Positions 24,566 through 32,370 of a DNA stretch of 64,000 nt are shown in pieces. Below the pieces are notes generated by a model that was not told the DNA's origin, ran no database searches, and saw only the letters and a program-made list of their open reading frames with translations. A program made the translations under genes and the position numbers. This DNA is from Bacteroidales bacterium (GTDB taxonomy: Bacteria; Bacteroidota; Bacteroidia; Bacteroidales; UBA932). The DNA is taken from assembly GCA_017552475.1 (NCBI GenBank), contig JAFZPY010000130.1, forward strand, positions 35,180 to 99,179, written 5' to 3'. The number at the start of each line of letters is the position of its first letter. Positions within the stretch are counted from its first letter, which is position 1.

Positions 24566-24886
24566 ATGGATAATAAAAAGAAAATCCCTACGAACACCAT
24601 TACAAGGGACATCAAGACACTCGCAGCCCCGACAGGCAACATCTATGAATCAGTAGTAGTGCTATATAAGAGGGCAAACCAAATCGCGGCAGCAGAAAAG
24701 AAAGAACTCAACAAGAAGCTCGAGGAGTTCCGCAACGAGCGCGATACAATGGAAGAAACATTTGAAAACAAGGAGCAGATCGAAATCTCCAAATACTATG
24801 AGCGCCAGCCTAAACCCGACCTCGTAGCTATCTCCGAGTTCGAGAACGGCGAGATTGAATTCCGTATCGCAAAGAAGGAGGAATAA
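24566..24886 (+). CDS. rpoZ: RNA polymerase omega subunit, Bacteroidota type
   Basis: A 106-residue protein with the omega-like N-terminal segment (NTITRDIKTLAAPTGNIYESVVVLYKRANQI, seen over residues 10-41), followed by a charged coiled-coil region (42-75) and a short C-terminal strand. The location between bamD and recN is the standard place for the divergent Bacteroidota omega. Omega helps assemble and stabilise the beta' subunit. It ends 4 bp before recN. Identification rests on this N-terminal pattern plus gene order. Confidence 0.8.
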   Translation: MDNKKKIPTNTITRDIKTLAAPTGNIYESVVVLYKRANQIAAAEKKELNKKLEEFRNERDTMEETFENKEQIEISKYYERQPKPDLVAISEFENGEIEFRIAKKEE

Positions 24887-24890
24887 TCGT

Positions 24891-26549
24891 ATGCTCGCCT
24901 CCCTTCATGTAGGCAACTATGTTTTAATAGACTCCCTGGATATTGAGTTTCCAGGGGGTCTAGTCATTATCAGCGGTGAGACCGGTGCCGGAAAGTCAAT
25001 CATCCTCGGTGCCTTGTCACTCGTCCTTGGCTCCAAAGCCGATGCCTCCATGGTGGGGGACCACGGTGAGACTTGTGTCGTCGAGGCTGTATTCAACATC
25101 GCTGACGATGATGATGTAGATGCTCTTCTGGAGGAAAATGATATCGAAAAGGATGGCTCCACCCTTACCATAAGACGTGTGGTAAACCGTTCCGGAAGAT
25201 CAAGGTCTTTTATCAATGACTGCCCCGTGCAGCAAGGGGTTCTTGCCACGCTTTCGTCGCGGCTTGTGGACATCCATTCACAGCATCAGACAATGATGCT
25301 TTCGGATGGAGCGTTCCAGCTGGGAATATTGGACCATTATGCGGGCAATGCCGGTTTACTTGGCGAATGCCGCGAGTGCTGGTCCCGTCTTACTTCTCTC
25401 CGCAAGGAGCTCTCAGATACGGAAGAGAGGCTGCGCCGACTCGCCGACGAACGTGACTACAACGAGGCCCGGTTTCGCCAGTTGGATGAGGCGCATCTTC
25501 AGGATGGGGAAGTAGAGGAGCTTGAGATTGAGCAGAAGCAGCTCGCCAATGCCGAGGAGATAAAAGAGAGTCTCTATGCCGTTCAGGAAATGTTTTCCCC
25601 GTCCGGAGACGGAAGGCATTCCGTCGACTCTGTCCTTAAAGAGTCCGAGAGGCTTCTTGGCAAAGTTGCCAGGTTCATTCCTGCATCATCGGAACTGGCC
25701 GGGCGCATAGAGTCTGCCCGTCTGGAACTTGATGATATTCTGGATGAAGTGGCTTCTGTCAACAATAATACGGAAATGTCGGCGGAGCGTCTTCAGGTGG
25801 TAGATGAGCGCCTTTCACTGCTATATGAGCTGATGAAACGTCACGGGGTGAGCGACATTGCATCGCTGATTGCCCGTAGGGACGAACTATCCGCAGCATT
25901 ATATGATTCGGAGGCTCTTGAGGGACGTAAAGATGAGTTGAAGCGGGATATTGACGCAGAGGAGAATCGTTACGAAGATTTGTCGGTACGGCTTCATGAT
26001 GCACGCGCCACAAAGGCTCCGGAATTTGCTTCAGCTATCTGCGATTCGCTTCATTTCCTTGAATTGGAGAAAGCTGTGTTTGATGTCGAGGTGGTCGGAG
26101 CCGCTCCCGGCCCTTCCGGCGCTGATGCAGTACGTTTCCTGTTCTCTTCGGTGGGTAAGACTCCTGTCGATGTCGCCAAGTGCGCTTCAGGCGGTGAACT
26201 TTCCCGCATCATGCTATCGCTCAAAGCGATGATGGCCAGGTTTACCGATATGCCGACCATGATGTTCGACGAGATTGATACGGGAGTGTCCGGCAGTGCG
26301 GCAGACCGTATGGGGTCAATGATATGCCGTATGGGAGAAGACATGCAGGTGTTCGCAATCACCCATCTTCCCCAGGTCGCCGCAAAGGGAGGCGCCCATT
26401 ATCTTGTTAAAAAGGAGAACGCGGTCACTTCCATAAGTCGTCTTTCTGACGAGGACCGTGTGCGTGAAATAGCGCGAATGCTATCCGGCTCGGTGATTAC
26501 CGAGGCCGCCATGGCAAACGCCCGTGAGCTTCTTCAGGGCGAAAAGTAA
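24891..26549 (+). CDS. recN: DNA repair protein RecN
   Basis: A 552-residue SMC-like ATPase. The Walker A motif GETGAGKS is at residues 29-36, a long coiled coil runs from about 155 to 370, the ABC signature ASGGELSR is near 435-442, and Walker B MMFDEIDTG near 462-470. RecN acts in recombinational repair of double-strand breaks. The start at 24891, 4 bp after rpoZ, gives the canonical MLxxLxVxNYxLI opening; an upstream ATG would overlap rpoZ by 32 bp. The gene meets the convergent LysM gene with only 5 bp between stops. Confidence 0.95.
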   Translation: MLASLHVGNYVLIDSLDIEFPGGLVIISGETGAGKSIILGALSLVLGSKADASMVGDHGETCVVEAVFNIADDDDVDALLEENDIEKDGSTLTIRRVVNRSGRSRSFINDCPVQQGVLATLSSRLVDIHSQHQTMMLSDGAFQLGILDHYAGNAGLLGECRECWSRLTSLRKELSDTEERLRRLADERDYNEARFRQLDEAHLQDGEVEELEIEQKQLANAEEIKESLYAVQEMFSPSGDGRHSVDSVLKESERLLGKVARFIPASSELAGRIESARLELDDILDEVASVNNNTEMSAERLQVVDERLSLLYELMKRHGVSDIASLIARRDELSAALYDSEALEGRKDELKRDIDAEENRYEDLSVRLHDARATKAPEFASAICDSLHFLELEKAVFDVEVVGAAPGPSGADAVRFLFSSVGKTPVDVAKCASGGELSRIMLSLKAMMARFTDMPTMMFDEIDTGVSGSAADRMGSMICRMGEDMQVFAITHLPQVAAKGGAHYLVKKENAVTSISRLSDEDRVREIARMLSGSVITEAAMANARELLQGEK

Positions 26550-26554
26550 TCGTT

Positions 26555-28189
26555 TTATTGGACCAGGACTGTGGTGTAGTCGCGTCTGTAGTGGATGCGG
26601 CGTACGGCTGTGTTGATAAATGAGCCGCTGTCAAGTTTTTTGAACTGGAAGTCGGTCTGGAGGAGACGTACCTTGTAGTCGTCAAGACGCCTGGCCCAGC
26701 GACGGCCATATTTGGAGTTGAAGGAAATGAAATAGTAGGCAGTGTCGTAGCCCTGGAAAGCAAACTGGGTGGGCTCTTTACCGTAGAGGGCGCGGAAGGC
26801 AAGGACGAAGTCGCGGACATCGCGGTCGTTGTAGTCGGCAAAGTAGTTGGAGACGATGTGGAGGTCAAGGTCGTGAAGGAGGTTGACATCAGTGGTGTTG
26901 AAATTACGCACTTTGGAGGTGGCGTAGGTCGCTATTTCATAGCCTTTGCCTTTGAGGATGGTGAGGTTGCGCATGACGTCCTGGACGAAGGCTTCGTTTT
27001 CGGAGGCAATGATGATGCGGCCGGTTGACTTGTCATCGAGGAACCGGGCCATTTGCTGGTTGATGGTTTTGCCCTCTGAAAGGGTGTAGGAGAGGACTTC
27101 GTAAGGCAGGCGTTCGGCGTCAAGGGCTTCTTTGATGCCTGAGAAGGTGGCGCTGTCGCTGGCCGCCCTTTGGGAGACAACGAGGATGCGGTCGGTATTC
27201 TCAAGGTCTTTGGCAATCCAGGAAGCTATTTCTGTGTATTGGTATTCGCCGGGAGTGGGGGCCTGGATGAAGCTGTGGTTCTGGTAAGCGATGGAGGCGG
27301 CACGGGGGTCGAGAGGAGATACTATGGTCGCGTCTCCGGAGGCAATGCCGATGGCGGTGTTGATGTCTGAGACTGAGACAGGACCGAGGATGAAGTCGCT
27401 TTCGGTGAAGACATCACGGGAGGGCATGGCACTGCCGGTGATGTCGTAGGTGGAGAGGTTGGTGCTGACTCCCTCGTCTTTGAGGTCGCTGATGGCAAGG
27501 AGAACACCGGCATAGAAGTCCATGTCGGTCTCGCTGAGCTTGCCTTTGGTGTTGAACGGGAGGAGAAGCGTCATGTTGACGTAGCCTTTCATGGCGCGGG
27601 TGAGGGTGTCGGCGTCATTGACTCCGGTGTCGGCAGGTTCGGGAGTGGGTGCTACGGGTTTGGCGGGGGTGCTGTCAACGGTACGTGGTGAGTTGTTTTT
27701 AGGTATGAGGAGTTTCTGGCGTTTGGTGACCTTGGGGGTAGTGAGGTTGTTGGCCTCCATGATGTCGGTGACTGAGACACCGTATTTGGCGGCGATGTCG
27801 TTGATATCCTCAAACCATTTGACTTTGTGGGTGATGAAGTCTTTCTTGTCAGTCTTGGCGGGTGATGATGAGGGCTTTACCGACGGGGCGACTGCTGATG
27901 TCTCGCTTTTGACGGGGATGTGGATGATGGAACCTTTCTGGAGACCGTTCTCGCGGAGCCCCGGGTTGGCTTCATAGATTTCATCGACTGTGACTTCGTA
28001 GGCTTTGCTGATGGAGTAAAGAGTCTGTTTCTCCTTGACTACGTGGTTGTAGTAGAGCTTGCCGCCGAGGCGGACCTTTTCGGTGGAAACGGTGACTTGT
28101 GGTGCTACGTAGTCCTGGGCAGTGCTGATTGTGCCGCAGGCGAGTGCTATGCCGGTGAGGGCTGTGAGAAAAGCTATCTTCATTGTCAT
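26555..28189 (-). CDS. secreted LysM plus periplasmic-binding (LpoA-like) protein
   Basis: A 544-residue secreted protein. After the signal peptide (cleaved near STAQ) come two LysM modules: YYNHVVKEKQTLYSISKAYEVT (about 46-90) and a weaker one with EDINDIAAKYGVSVTDIMEAN (about 122-165). A Pro/Ser/Thr linker leads to a type I periplasmic-binding fold (about 205-520), with DMDFYAGVLLAI at its start and FAFQGYDTAYYF near its end. This resembles LpoA-type activators of penicillin-binding proteins and ABC-type receptors without a transporter. I infer peptidoglycan binding through LysM and a sensing or regulatory role. The two LysM tracts may be redundant. An alternative start lies at 28183. Confidence 0.75.
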   Translation of the reverse strand: MTMKIAFLTALTGIALACGTISTAQDYVAPQVTVSTEKVRLGGKLYYNHVVKEKQTLYSISKAYEVTVDEIYEANPGLRENGLQKGSIIHIPVKSETSAVAPSVKPSSSPAKTDKKDFITHKVKWFEDINDIAAKYGVSVTDIMEANNLTTPKVTKRQKLLIPKNNSPRTVDSTPAKPVAPTPEPADTGVNDADTLTRAMKGYVNMTLLLPFNTKGKLSETDMDFYAGVLLAISDLKDEGVSTNLSTYDITGSAMPSRDVFTESDFILGPVSVSDINTAIGIASGDATIVSPLDPRAASIAYQNHSFIQAPTPGEYQYTEIASWIAKDLENTDRILVVSQRAASDSATFSGIKEALDAERLPYEVLSYTLSEGKTINQQMARFLDDKSTGRIIIASENEAFVQDVMRNLTILKGKGYEIATYATSKVRNFNTTDVNLLHDLDLHIVSNYFADYNDRDVRDFVLAFRALYGKEPTQFAFQGYDTAYYFISFNSKYGRRWARRLDDYKVRLLQTDFQFKKLDSGSFINTAVRRIHYRRDYTTVLVQ

Positions 28190-28196
28190 TCACATT

Positions 28197-29318
28197 TTAG
28201 AGTGAGGCAGTAAAGTCCGTGAGATCGGCGGCGAAGCGTGTCCAGCTTAGTCTGGTTTTTTCGCTGCGGATGTTGTCCACGAGGCGGCTGCGTATGTCCC
28301 CGTCGCTGAAATAGCGCAGAATTTCTTCCCTGATGGCTCCGGGGGTCGGGGATGCAGCTGCAATACCTGTGCCTCTGTCGCCGATTGTACTTTTCAGGCC
28401 GCCGACGGCGGTGACGATCATCGGCACCTCGAAGTGGTAGGACACAGAGCTGATGCCGCTCTGGGTGGCGCTGCGATAGGGGAGTACTGTGACATCGGAG
28501 GCGCTGAAATAGCGGCTGACTTCCGAGTCTTTTATGTATTGGAGGAAGAGATGGATCCGGTCTTTGCCGGGGATGGAGTCGATGATTTTCTGATAGGGCT
28601 CGAATGATCCGTATGGTTCGCCGGCGACGATGAGCTGGTAGTCATCAGGAAGATCACGGAAGGCTTCCAAAAGGATGTCGAGACCCTTGTATTCGCGTAT
28701 CAGACCAAAGAAGAGGATGTTCTTCATGTTGTGCCGAAGGCCCAGGGCATCTTCGGCTTCTTCGCGTGGAATTGCCGCTCCGAAGTGGGAGTAGAGGGGG
28801 TGCTGGCGAAGGATGTAGCGGGCGTCAGGCCTGAGGTCCAGAAGGTCTTCTGCGACCGAGTCTGCCATGACGACATATCCGTCGCAGGAGCCGAGGAAGA
28901 ATTGTGTGAGCGGGCGGTCGAAGAAGTGTGGCTCGTGGGGAATGACGTTGTCAAGTACTGCGACGATCTTGCAGGAGCCTTTGAGCCTGCGTGCTACGTA
29001 GCCGAGAGAAGGGGCGAAGTATGGCATCCAGTATCTCATGAGAAGAAGATCAGGCTGCCATGCTTTTATGGCTCTCGCTGTATTCTCCCATGAAAACGGA
29101 TTAGCCGTATCGAGCAGAGAGTCGCTCTCTACCGGTACGGCTTCATCGTCTGGCGTAACATACTGTGTCTTACCCGGGAAAAGAAAATCCGGATACTGTC
29201 TCTTGAAATTGAAGGCCCGGACCGTGTGGTCGCGCCCCAGTTCGCCGAGAAGGCTCGCATTGAACTGGGAGATGCCTCCCCTGTAGGGATAGAAGCAGGA
29301 CAGTATCGCTATCTTCAA
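28197..29318 (-). CDS. glycosyltransferase family 4
   Basis: A 373-residue GT-B fold enzyme. The N-terminus MKIAILSCFYPYRGGISQF is the typical donor-half start. The C-terminal half has NILFFGLIREYKGLDILLEAF (seen over about 195-216) and the motif VLPYRSATQSGI (about 285-296), where most GT4 enzymes carry EPFG/E-x7-E. The acidic residue is therefore displaced here: Ser-Ala-Thr-Gln-Ser-Gly-Ile follows Tyr-Arg. The substrate is unknown. It is one gene of a minus-strand run with the LysM/periplasmic-binding gene 7 bp downstream and the OmpH-like gene 6 bp upstream. Confidence 0.85.
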   Translation of the reverse strand: MKIAILSCFYPYRGGISQFNASLLGELGRDHTVRAFNFKRQYPDFLFPGKTQYVTPDDEAVPVESDSLLDTANPFSWENTARAIKAWQPDLLLMRYWMPYFAPSLGYVARRLKGSCKIVAVLDNVIPHEPHFFDRPLTQFFLGSCDGYVVMADSVAEDLLDLRPDARYILRQHPLYSHFGAAIPREEAEDALGLRHNMKNILFFGLIREYKGLDILLEAFRDLPDDYQLIVAGEPYGSFEPYQKIIDSIPGKDRIHLFLQYIKDSEVSRYFSASDVTVLPYRSATQSGISSVSYHFEVPMIVTAVGGLKSTIGDRGTGIAAASPTPGAIREEILRYFSDGDIRSRLVDNIRSEKTRLSWTRFAADLTDFTASL

Positions 29319-29324
29319 GGTACT

Positions 29325-29948
29325 TTATTTGGCTGTGCCTTTTTCTTTGTTCTTGATGTATTCTTCGTTGAGACCGAGGATGATGTCTTCGGTGATGTCA
29401 AGAGCGGGGTCGCCGGTCACCACGGGTGCGGGGAGAACGTCTCCTGAGGTGGTAAGGATGAGGGCGTAGCCTTTGGTCTCATTGTATTTGACCACGAACT
29501 CGTTGATGGCATTCATGATCTGGTTGAGGGTGACCTGCTGCTCTTCGGCCATCTCCTGCTGCTTCTGGAGGGCGTAGTTCTGGTAGGCGTTCTGCTGCTC
29601 GGCGATTTTCTGGCTCTGCTGCTCGGCTACTGAACGGGTGAGAAGGCCCTTGTCAAGCTTCTGCTGGAAGGCGTTGTAGTCGCTCTGGAGCTTGTTGCCG
29701 CGGCGGTCGATTTCTGCCTGGATGCCTTTGGCCTTGGTCTCTACTACGGAACGGAGGTCGTTGGCCATGTCATAGCCGGCTACCACCTGGTCTACGTTGA
29801 AATAAACGATGCTTCCTGAGACTGCGAGAGAGTCGGTGCCTGAAACGGCGGCGGTGCTTTTTGCGCCTTTGCCGGTGAGGGAGAGGATGCCGAGTACAGC
29901 CACAGCCACAAGGGCTATGATGCTGAGGATAAGAGGTGTGTTTTTCAT
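29325..29948 (-). CDS. OmpH/Skp family periplasmic chaperone
   Basis: A 207-residue protein with an N-terminal hydrophobic segment (residues 5-25) that lacks an obvious cleavage site and may stay as a membrane anchor. A short linker leads to the Skp/OmpH fold: strand SIVYFNVDQVVAGYDM, then a long Gln/Ala-rich coiled coil (about 70-150), then the returning strand GYALILTTSGDVL. Skp holds unfolded outer-membrane proteins. A second, shorter family member with a cleavable signal lies after bamA (34981-35538). It has its own promoter core at 29991-29998. Confidence 0.85.
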   Translation of the reverse strand: MKNTPLILSIIALVAVAVLGILSLTGKGAKSTAAVSGTDSLAVSGSIVYFNVDQVVAGYDMANDLRSVVETKAKGIQAEIDRRGNKLQSDYNAFQQKLDKGLLTRSVAEQQSQKIAEQQNAYQNYALQKQQEMAEEQQVTLNQIMNAINEFVVKYNETKGYALILTTSGDVLPAPVVTGDPALDITEDIILGLNEEYIKNKEKGTAK

Positions 29949-29990
29949 TGTTGTATTTGTGTGTTTTTTATTTATGTGCTATATGACTCG

Positions 29991-29998
29991 CAAAAGTA
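29991..29998 (-). promoter_or_regulatory. promoter core (TACTTTTG) for the OmpH-like gene
   Basis: On the minus strand this reads TACTTTTG, fitting TAnnTTTG, 42 bp before the start at 29948. It falls within the gap after pdxJ. Confidence 0.5.
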
Positions 29999-29999
29999 C

Positions 30000-30719
30000 T
30001 CATTTTTTCTTTATTTGCGAAAGGTATGCCTGAATTGTTTTGTCCAGTCCCATGTAAAGTGCGTCGCAAATCAAGGCATGCCCGATGGAAACTTCGTCTG
30101 TCCATGGGATGGTCTGGATGAAATATGACAGGTTCTCGAGGGAGAGGTCATGCCCTGCGTTGAGTCCGAGCCCGGCAGCGCGTGCGGCTTTTGCCGTTTC
30201 AAGGTAGCGTGCGATGGCTATTTCCGGGTCAAGTTTGTATTCGGAGGCATAGTCAGCTGTGTAGAGTTCTACCCTGTCGGCTCCGCATACTGCTGCTGCT
30301 TCGGCCATATCGGGGTCCGGGTCTATGAATATTGAAGTCCGTATGCCGTGAGATTTGAATTCGCGGCACATTTCAGTGAGGAAGTCCTTGTTTTTGATCG
30401 TGTCCCATCCGGCATTGGAGGTGATTGCGTCCGGGGCGTCCGGAACAAGGGTGACCTGATCAGGACGGACTTCACAGACAAGGTCAACGAAGGAGGGGAT
30501 TGGATTGCCCTCTATATTGAACTCCGTGGTCAGGAGCGGCCTGATAGCGCGAACATCGGAGTAGCGTATGTGTCTTTCATCGGGACGGGGGTGGACAGTG
30601 ATGCCTTCTGCACCGAAGCGCTCGCAGTCAAGGGCGGCCCTGGTGACGTCTGGCATGTCGCCTCCGCGGGCGTTGCGGATGGTGGCGATCTTGTTGATAT
30701 TAACGCTTAGTCTTGTCAT
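30000..30719 (-). CDS. pdxJ: pyridoxine 5'-phosphate synthase
   Basis: A 239-residue TIM barrel that condenses 1-deoxyxylulose 5-phosphate with 3-amino-2-oxopropyl phosphate to pyridoxine 5'-phosphate. Family motifs visible are [16 protein letters not shown] at the start, [14 protein letters not shown] (about 38-51), [17 protein letters not shown] with SNAGWD, and [14 protein letters not shown] near 197-210. Length is typical. The substrate DXP is also the immediate precursor of the Dxr reaction encoded at 50.2 kb. The gene lies divergent from nadK across 90 bp. Confidence 0.96.
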   Translation of the reverse strand: MTRLSVNINKIATIRNARGGDMPDVTRAALDCERFGAEGITVHPRPDERHIRYSDVRAIRPLLTTEFNIEGNPIPSFVDLVCEVRPDQVTLVPDAPDAITSNAGWDTIKNKDFLTEMCREFKSHGIRTSIFIDPDPDMAEAAAVCGADRVELYTADYASEYKLDPEIAIARYLETAKAARAAGLGLNAGHDLSLENLSYFIQTIPWTDEVSIGHALICDALYMGLDKTIQAYLSQIKKK

Positions 30720-30809
30720 CTCGTGTTTTTTTTAGAAGAAACAAAAATATATAATTAGTTTCAAACTTGATAAAATAATTGCTATTTTTACGACCGCATT
30801 ACAAATGCC

Positions 30810-31628
30810 ATGAAGAAAATAGCTGTATACATAAAAGAACGTTCCTTGTCTTCGGACAAAAGATATGTTGCATTGCACGACTCACTCGTGTCTGCCGGAT
30901 GTGAATTGTACGAAGTGATTTCAAGGGGAGACCTGCGCCCGGGGACGGATTGCCTTCTGAGCGTCGGGGGAGACGGTACTTTTCTCTCAGCGTCCAAAAG
31001 GGTGGGTGACAGCGGCGTCCCAGTATTGGGCGTAAATCTCGGCCGCCTGGGTTTCTTGTCTGAAAACAGTCCGGAAGATGTCATGGAGCCGCTTCTCAGC
31101 GGAGATTATACTGTTGAGGACCGGGCTCTCCTTCATGTCGCCGGAGACTCCGTGCCGGAAGATTTCTATCCTTATGCGCTGAATGAAGTGTCTCTTCACA
31201 GGGCCGGCGCAGGAGTACTTGGCGTCGAGGTGTCGGTAAACTCGGAGAAACTGCCTGTATACTGGGCCGATGGATTGCTCGTGGCGACGAGCTCCGGCTC
31301 CACGGCATATTCTCTTAGCGTCGGAGGCCCTATATGCACACCCGAGTCTCGCGTCCTGATCATTGCTCCTGTTGCTCCCCACAACCTTAATGTCCGTCCT
31401 CTTATTGTTCCCGATACAGCAAAGATTGATATCTCTGTCGCATCGCGCGATGACAAGGTGATGCTTTCCGCAGACAACCGAAATTTCCTCGCCGGTTCCG
31501 GCCTGCACCTGTCCGTCTCCATGGCACAGTTTTCGCTAAAGAGAATTCGACTTAACAAGTCCAATTTCGTGAAAGCATTAACCAGTAAGCTGTTTTGGGG
31601 CGAAGATGTCCGGAACAGTGGAGAATAA
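30810..31628 (+). CDS. nadK: NAD kinase
   Basis: A 272-residue enzyme phosphorylating NAD to NADP. The active-site motif VGGDGTFLSA is at about residues 52-61, an ALNEVSLHR/Asn-Glu element near 118-126, and the family SGSTAYSLSVGGP segment near 158-170. Size is normal. A degenerate promoter-like TATTTTTA lies at 30783-30790. It is followed by uppS 10 bp downstream, together with bamA and ompH forming an envelope-biogenesis run. Confidence 0.95.
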   Translation: MKKIAVYIKERSLSSDKRYVALHDSLVSAGCELYEVISRGDLRPGTDCLLSVGGDGTFLSASKRVGDSGVPVLGVNLGRLGFLSENSPEDVMEPLLSGDYTVEDRALLHVAGDSVPEDFYPYALNEVSLHRAGAGVLGVEVSVNSEKLPVYWADGLLVATSSGSTAYSLSVGGPICTPESRVLIIAPVAPHNLNVRPLIVPDTAKIDISVASRDDKVMLSADNRNFLAGSGLHLSVSMAQFSLKRIRLNKSNFVKALTSKLFWGEDVRNSGE

Positions 31629-31638
31629 CGATTTTTTT

Positions 31639-32343
31639 ATGGAAGAAACACAGAAGGTCCCCCGGCACGTTTCCATCATCATGGATGGAAACGGACGTTG
31701 GGCGAAAGCGCGGGGAAAGGAGAGGCTGTACGGCCATTTTGAGGGGGTGGAGAGTGTCCGCGCTTGCGTTGAAGCCAGCGTCGAGGCGGGTGTTAAATAT
31801 CTGTCATTATACGCTTTTTCCGAGGAAAACTGGGAACGCCCCGATGACGAGGTGTCCGGACTCATGGAACTCATGATGAAAGCCATGAAAGAAGAACTTG
31901 CGAATTTCCTCGCCAGCGGTATCCGTTTTCTCGTCCTTGGCAATCGCGCACGCCTCAGTGACAGCCTCAATGCCGCGATTGATTCCATTCAGGAGCAGAC
32001 CGCGTCCGGAGATAGGCTTACCCTTATCCTTTTTGTAAGTTACAGTGGCAAATGGGATATGCTTCAGGCGGCCAGGAAACTGGCGGCTTCTTTTGCGGGC
32101 AATCCGGAGGATATTGATTTCAAAGATGTCGATGCCGCGCTCGTGACGTCGGACATCCCGGATCCGGATCTTCTTATCCGGACTTCCGGCGAGCAGCGTC
32201 TCAGCAACTATCTTCTTTGGCAGTGTGCCTATACTGAATTCCTTTTCTCGGATACTTTGTGGCCGGATTTCCGAAAGCCGCAATTCTTTGCAGCTCTCAA
32301 GGAGTACGCGGGCCGGGACAGACGGTATGGAAAAGTGAAATAA
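31639..32343 (+). CDS. uppS: undecaprenyl diphosphate synthase
   Basis: A 234-residue cis-prenyltransferase building the C55 carrier lipid for peptidoglycan and O-antigen. The signature HVSIIMDGNGRWAK contains the catalytic Asp (about residues 10-23). YLSLYAFSEENW (about 55-66) and DLLIRTSGEQRLSNYLLWQ (about 180-198) are the other conserved blocks. The start at 31639 is preferred; an alternative ATG at 31606 would overlap nadK by 23 bp. It is followed within 30 bp by bamA, the standard Bacteroidota arrangement uppS-bamA-ompH. Confidence 0.95.
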   Translation: MEETQKVPRHVSIIMDGNGRWAKARGKERLYGHFEGVESVRACVEASVEAGVKYLSLYAFSEENWERPDDEVSGLMELMMKAMKEELANFLASGIRFLVLGNRARLSDSLNAAIDSIQEQTASGDRLTLILFVSYSGKWDMLQAARKLAASFAGNPEDIDFKDVDAALVTSDIPDPDLLIRTSGEQRLSNYLLWQCAYTEFLFSDTLWPDFRKPQFFAALKEYAGRDRRYGKVK

Positions 32344-32347
32344 TTCG

Positions 32348-32355
32348 TATATTTG
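32348..32355 (+). promoter_or_regulatory. promoter core (TATATTTG) for bamA
   Basis: TATATTTG sits 15 bp before the bamA start and just after the uppS stop, so bamA-ompH may have its own transcript besides read-through from nadK-uppS. Confidence 0.5.
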
Positions 32356-32370
32356 CAAGCTAATTGGAAA

